6,858 nt of DNA from contig DQED01000304.1 of assembly GCA_003525525.1 (NCBI GenBank), positions 1 to 6,858 on the forward strand, given 5' to 3'. Position numbers and translations under genes: made by a program. The stretch is from Desulfovibrio sp. (GTDB lineage: Bacteria > Desulfobacterota > Desulfovibrionia > Desulfovibrionales > Desulfovibrionaceae). Position 1 is the stretch's first letter, and every line of letters begins with the position of its first letter. The notes under the pieces were generated by a model. That model saw only the letters and a program-made list of their open reading frames with translations, searched no databases and had not been told where the DNA came from. Below are positions 5,062-6,858 of this stretch, piece by piece.

Positions 5062-6123
5062 CTATCTTCCCCCCACGCCGTGGATGGTGAAGCGTTCGCG
5101 TTTGCCTTCCTTGGCCGTTTCCCAGGTGGGCTCCTGCCAATCGAGCGGCGTGTTGCGGCCGGGGGCGACGAGCACGGGCGAGCCCGGGAAGCCGGTCACG
5201 TCCACCTGCACGTTGCCGGCGACGGCCATGGCCTTGGGATTGAACGACGCGATGAAGGCGGCGGCGTCGGCCACGGCGTCCGCGTCCCAGGCGCTCTCGG
5301 GCATGGGCCGGGCGACGCCCAGGGGACCGGGCAGGTGGCGCACCTTGAAGACGAGGTCGCCGGGGGCGACGATTTTTTCCAGGCGCGCGTTGTCGGACTG
5401 GTTGCGGCCGATGGCGAGCCAGCGGTTGCCGCTCCAGAACTGGCGGCCGATGTTGGCCAGCTCGAAGTCGGCGGGCGTGGGCGCGGGTTTGTGGATGAAA
5501 AGCGGAAAGAAGCGCTTGGCCGAGGGTTCCTCGGTGAGCAGGCAGCCGCCGGCGGGCGTCGGGATTTCGGCCAGGGCGAAGTGCGCGGCCAGGGCGAGCT
5601 GGTCCTTGCGGCCGCGGCCGCTGATGGCGTGCAGGCGCTCCCGGTCCACGAGCCCGGAGAGCTCGGCTTCGGTTTCGGGCAGGCGTTTGGCGCAAAGGGG
5701 CCGCAGCAGGATGCCCTTGGTATCGGAGTCGCGGATGATGATGTTGAGCGCGTCCAGGCGCTGGGACATGGGCCGCTGGCCGAGGACTTCGCCGGAAATG
5801 ATGAAGGATGCGCCGTAGTCGGCGAGCAGCGCCTTGGCCCGGCGCAGCATGAGGATCTTGCAGTCCACGCAGGGGTTGAGGATCTTGCCCAGGCCGTGGG
5901 CGGGGCCGGCGGCCATCATGCGCACGTAGGCGTCGGAGACGTCCACGGGCACGATGTCGAGGCCGTAGATGTCGCGCCAGCGCGCGATCTTGTCGGGCTT
6001 GCCGAAAAAGGGGCTGACGAAGTGCAGGCACAGGACGTCGAGTCCCTGCTCGAGGACGGTCTTGGCGGCGAGTATGCTGTCGAGGCCCCCGGAAAAAAGG
6101 GCCAGGGCGTGGTAGGATTTCAT
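5062..6123 (-). CDS. ThiI/MnmA-like PP-loop (AANH) protein, probable tRNA sulfur-transfer enzyme
   Basis: A 353-residue cytosolic protein of the adenine nucleotide alpha-hydrolase superfamily, which activates a substrate with ATP, often for tRNA thiolation. The PP-loop SGGLDS is at 11-16, close to the N-terminus. Further conserved-looking segments are C85-x-x-C88 (NPCVDCK), GEVLGQRPMSQ at 111-121, GRGRKDQ at 169-175 and PTPAGGCLLT at 188-197 with C194. C88 and C194 are possible catalytic or metal-binding cysteines. The region from about 230 (FWSGNRWLAIGRNQSDNARL onward) resembles an NFACT-R-like RNA-binding tail. Homologues are often labelled as thiouridylate methyltransferases, a name I would not trust. 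The start is firm because an in-frame TAG lies 9 bases upstream, though no Shine-Dalgarno is evident. It is divergent from recA and convergent with the trio. The exact substrate is unknown; true MnmA and QueC lack this arrangement. Confidence 0.8.
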   Translation of the reverse strand: MKSYHALALFSGGLDSILAAKTVLEQGLDVLCLHFVSPFFGKPDKIARWRDIYGLDIVPVDVSDAYVRMMAAGPAHGLGKILNPCVDCKILMLRRAKALLADYGASFIISGEVLGQRPMSQRLDALNIIIRDSDTKGILLRPLCAKRLPETEAELSGLVDRERLHAISGRGRKDQLALAAHFALAEIPTPAGGCLLTEEPSAKRFFPLFIHKPAPTPADFELANIGRQFWSGNRWLAIGRNQSDNARLEKIVAPGDLVFKVRHLPGPLGVARPMPESAWDADAVADAAAFIASFNPKAMAVAGNVQVDVTGFPGSPVLVAPGRNTPLDWQEPTWETAKEGKRERFTIHGVGGR

Positions 6124-6153
6124 GCGGCGTAGCTAAGGGCTCGGCGGCCGCAT

Positions 6154-6196
6154 GGCAAGCGGTTTGCCCCACCCCGCCGACGTTGCCGGGCGGCAA
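6154..6196. promoter_or_regulatory. Four GGCAA/TTGCC half-sites in the divergent promoter region, candidate operator array
   Basis: GGCAA at 6154-6158, TTGCC at 6164-6168, TTGCC at 6183-6187 and GGCAA at 6192-6196 make two dyads of opposite polarity: GGCAA-N5-TTGCC and TTGCCG-N2-CGGCAA. The second overlaps the proposed -35 box of recA. RecA is usually repressed by LexA, whose site differs between bacterial groups; I do not recall a confirmed one for this group. No CTGT-N8-ACAG (Escherichia type) site is present in 6124-6253. The array could therefore be the local LexA site or that of another regulator of both flanking genes. Confidence 0.4.
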
Positions 6197-6211
6197 GGAT
6201 TTTGCTATGTA
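6183..6211 (+). promoter_or_regulatory. Candidate sigma-70 promoter of recA
   Basis: TTGCCG (6183-6188) and TATGTA (6206-6211) are separated by exactly 17 bases and lie 43 bases before the recA start. They match the -35 and -10 consensus at four and three of six positions, so the call rests mostly on spacing, placement and the locally AT-richer -10 region. Confidence 0.4.
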
Positions 6212-6253
6212 GCCGCACTTGCGCCCCGGACACTTTAGCAGGAGCACGGCGAC

Positions 6254-6858
6254 ATGGCCCGCAAGCCCGCACAATCCCCGGAAGATTTCCGCAACGAAGC
6301 CCTGGCCACCGCGCTGACCACCATCGAGCGCAAACACGGGCAGGGCGCGGTCATGCGTCTGGAAGACTCCGCCCACGTAAAAATTCCGTCCATCTCCACC
6401 GGCTCCATCGGCCTGGACCTGGCGCTCGGCATCGGCGGCATCCCAAAAGGGCGCATCACCGAAATCTACGGCCCGGAATCCTCGGGCAAGACCACGCTCG
6501 CCCTGCACATCATCGCCGAATCGCAAAAGCTCGGCGGCACCGCCGCCTTCATCGACGCCGAACACGCCCTGGACGTGAACTACGCCAAGCGGCTCGGCGT
6601 CAACACCCCGGAACTGCTCATCTCCCAGCCCGACTACGGCGAACAGGCCCTGGACATCGCCGACCTGCTCGTGCGCTCGGGCGCGGTGGACGTGGTGGTC
6701 ATCGACTCCGTGGCCGCGCTCATCCCCCAGGCCGAACTCGAGGGCGAGATGGGCGAGACGCAGGTGGGCGGCCAGGCGCGGCTCATGTCCCACGCCATGC
6801 GCAAGCTGACCGGCACCATCCACAAATCCAACACGTCGGTCATCTTCATCAACCAGAT
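6254..6858 (+). CDS. recA: RecA recombinase, N-terminal 201 residues (cut by window end)
   Basis: RecA forms ATP-dependent filaments on single-stranded DNA for homologous recombination and triggers LexA self-cleavage in the SOS response. Visible parts are the N-terminal oligomerisation helix (about 10-35), the Walker [10 protein letters not shown] at 73-81, and DAEHALD at 101-107 with catalytic E103. The Walker B VVVIDS lies at 147-152 and the L1 loop [15 protein letters not shown] at 163-177. The window ends inside INQI, just before the L2 DNA-binding loop. AGGAG at 6240-6244, 9 bases before the ATG, supports the start. The frame is intact with no anomalies. Identity is certain; about 150 C-terminal residues should follow beyond the window, judging from normal RecA length. 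Confidence 0.98.
   Translation, partial: MARKPAQSPEDFRNEALATALTTIERKHGQGAVMRLEDSAHVKIPSISTGSIGLDLALGIGGIPKGRITEIYGPESSGKTTLALHIIAESQKLGGTAAFIDAEHALDVNYAKRLGVNTPELLISQPDYGEQALDIADLLVRSGAVDVVVIDSVAALIPQAELEGEMGETQVGGQARLMSHAMRKLTGTIHKSNTSVIFINQ

Noticed and set aside
4843..5071. CRISPR array or insertion sequence at the repeat region.
   Set aside because: There are only two copies in inverted orientation, no regular spacers, no transposase gene and no visible target duplication.
4939..6132. A 397-codon + strand frame opposite the PP-loop gene.
   Set aside because: It starts inside the repeat and reads the complement of a gene with a clear PP-loop; no domain is recognisable.
6124..6253. Escherichia-type SOS box upstream of recA.
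   Set aside because: No CTGT-N8-ACAG or close variant occurs; other dyads there are reported separately.
4985..6823. A 612-codon open frame on the - strand spanning the repeat, the PP-loop gene and recA.
   Set aside because: It runs antisense through recA and out of frame through the PP-loop gene, with Arg/Pro-rich sequence typical of spurious GC-rich frames.

Overview
The window is GC-rich bacterial DNA. RecA, the NBP35/Mrp-NifU-like pair and the PP-loop protein all resemble versions I associate with sulfate-reducing Desulfovibrionaceae (Desulfovibrio and relatives). That assignment is inference from protein flavour and base composition; there is no rRNA here to settle it. Coding density is high, and almost all of the sequence belongs to seven genes in ordinary bacterial families.

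Layout. Bases 1-188 hold strong GC hairpins, then a sharply AT-rich leader with a perfect 8-bp dyad. A membrane-anchored class III adenylate cyclase with an extracytoplasmic dCache sensor follows on the + strand (189-2318). It converges, with 14 bases between stop codons, on a small VanZ-like membrane protein on the - strand (2333-2713). A 375-base gap (2714-3088) has hairpins and a candidate sigma-54 promoter. Then come three tightly packed + strand genes: a cysteine-rich NifX/NifB-type cluster-binding protein (3089-3526), an NBP35/Mrp P-loop iron-sulfur carrier (3523-4377, ATGA overlap) and a NifU/IscU-type scaffold (4388-4855). Next is a paired inverted repeat resembling a REPIN (about 4843-5071). 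It separates the trio from a convergent PP-loop (ThiI/MnmA-like) sulfur-transfer protein on the - strand (5062-6123). A 130-base divergent promoter region with four GGCAA/TTGCC half-sites leads to the first 201 codons of recA, which runs off the window end.

How the genes work together. The three-gene cluster is the clearest functional unit: a scaffold on which a cluster could be built, an ATPase carrier to move it, and a small cluster-binding partner. It looks like a dedicated metal-cluster assembly or delivery module, and its client cannot be read from this window. The PP-loop protein beyond the repeat also belongs to sulfur chemistry, but it is transcribed separately and shares a regulatory region with recA. 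The cyclase and VanZ-like genes appear unrelated to this theme. I do not see a demonstrably new system. The points most worth a second look are the cysteine-rich NifX-like protein in its operon, the inverted repeat pair whose purine-rich flanks run over both neighbouring stop codons, the half-site array before recA, and the amino-acid-type ligand motif in the cyclase sensor.
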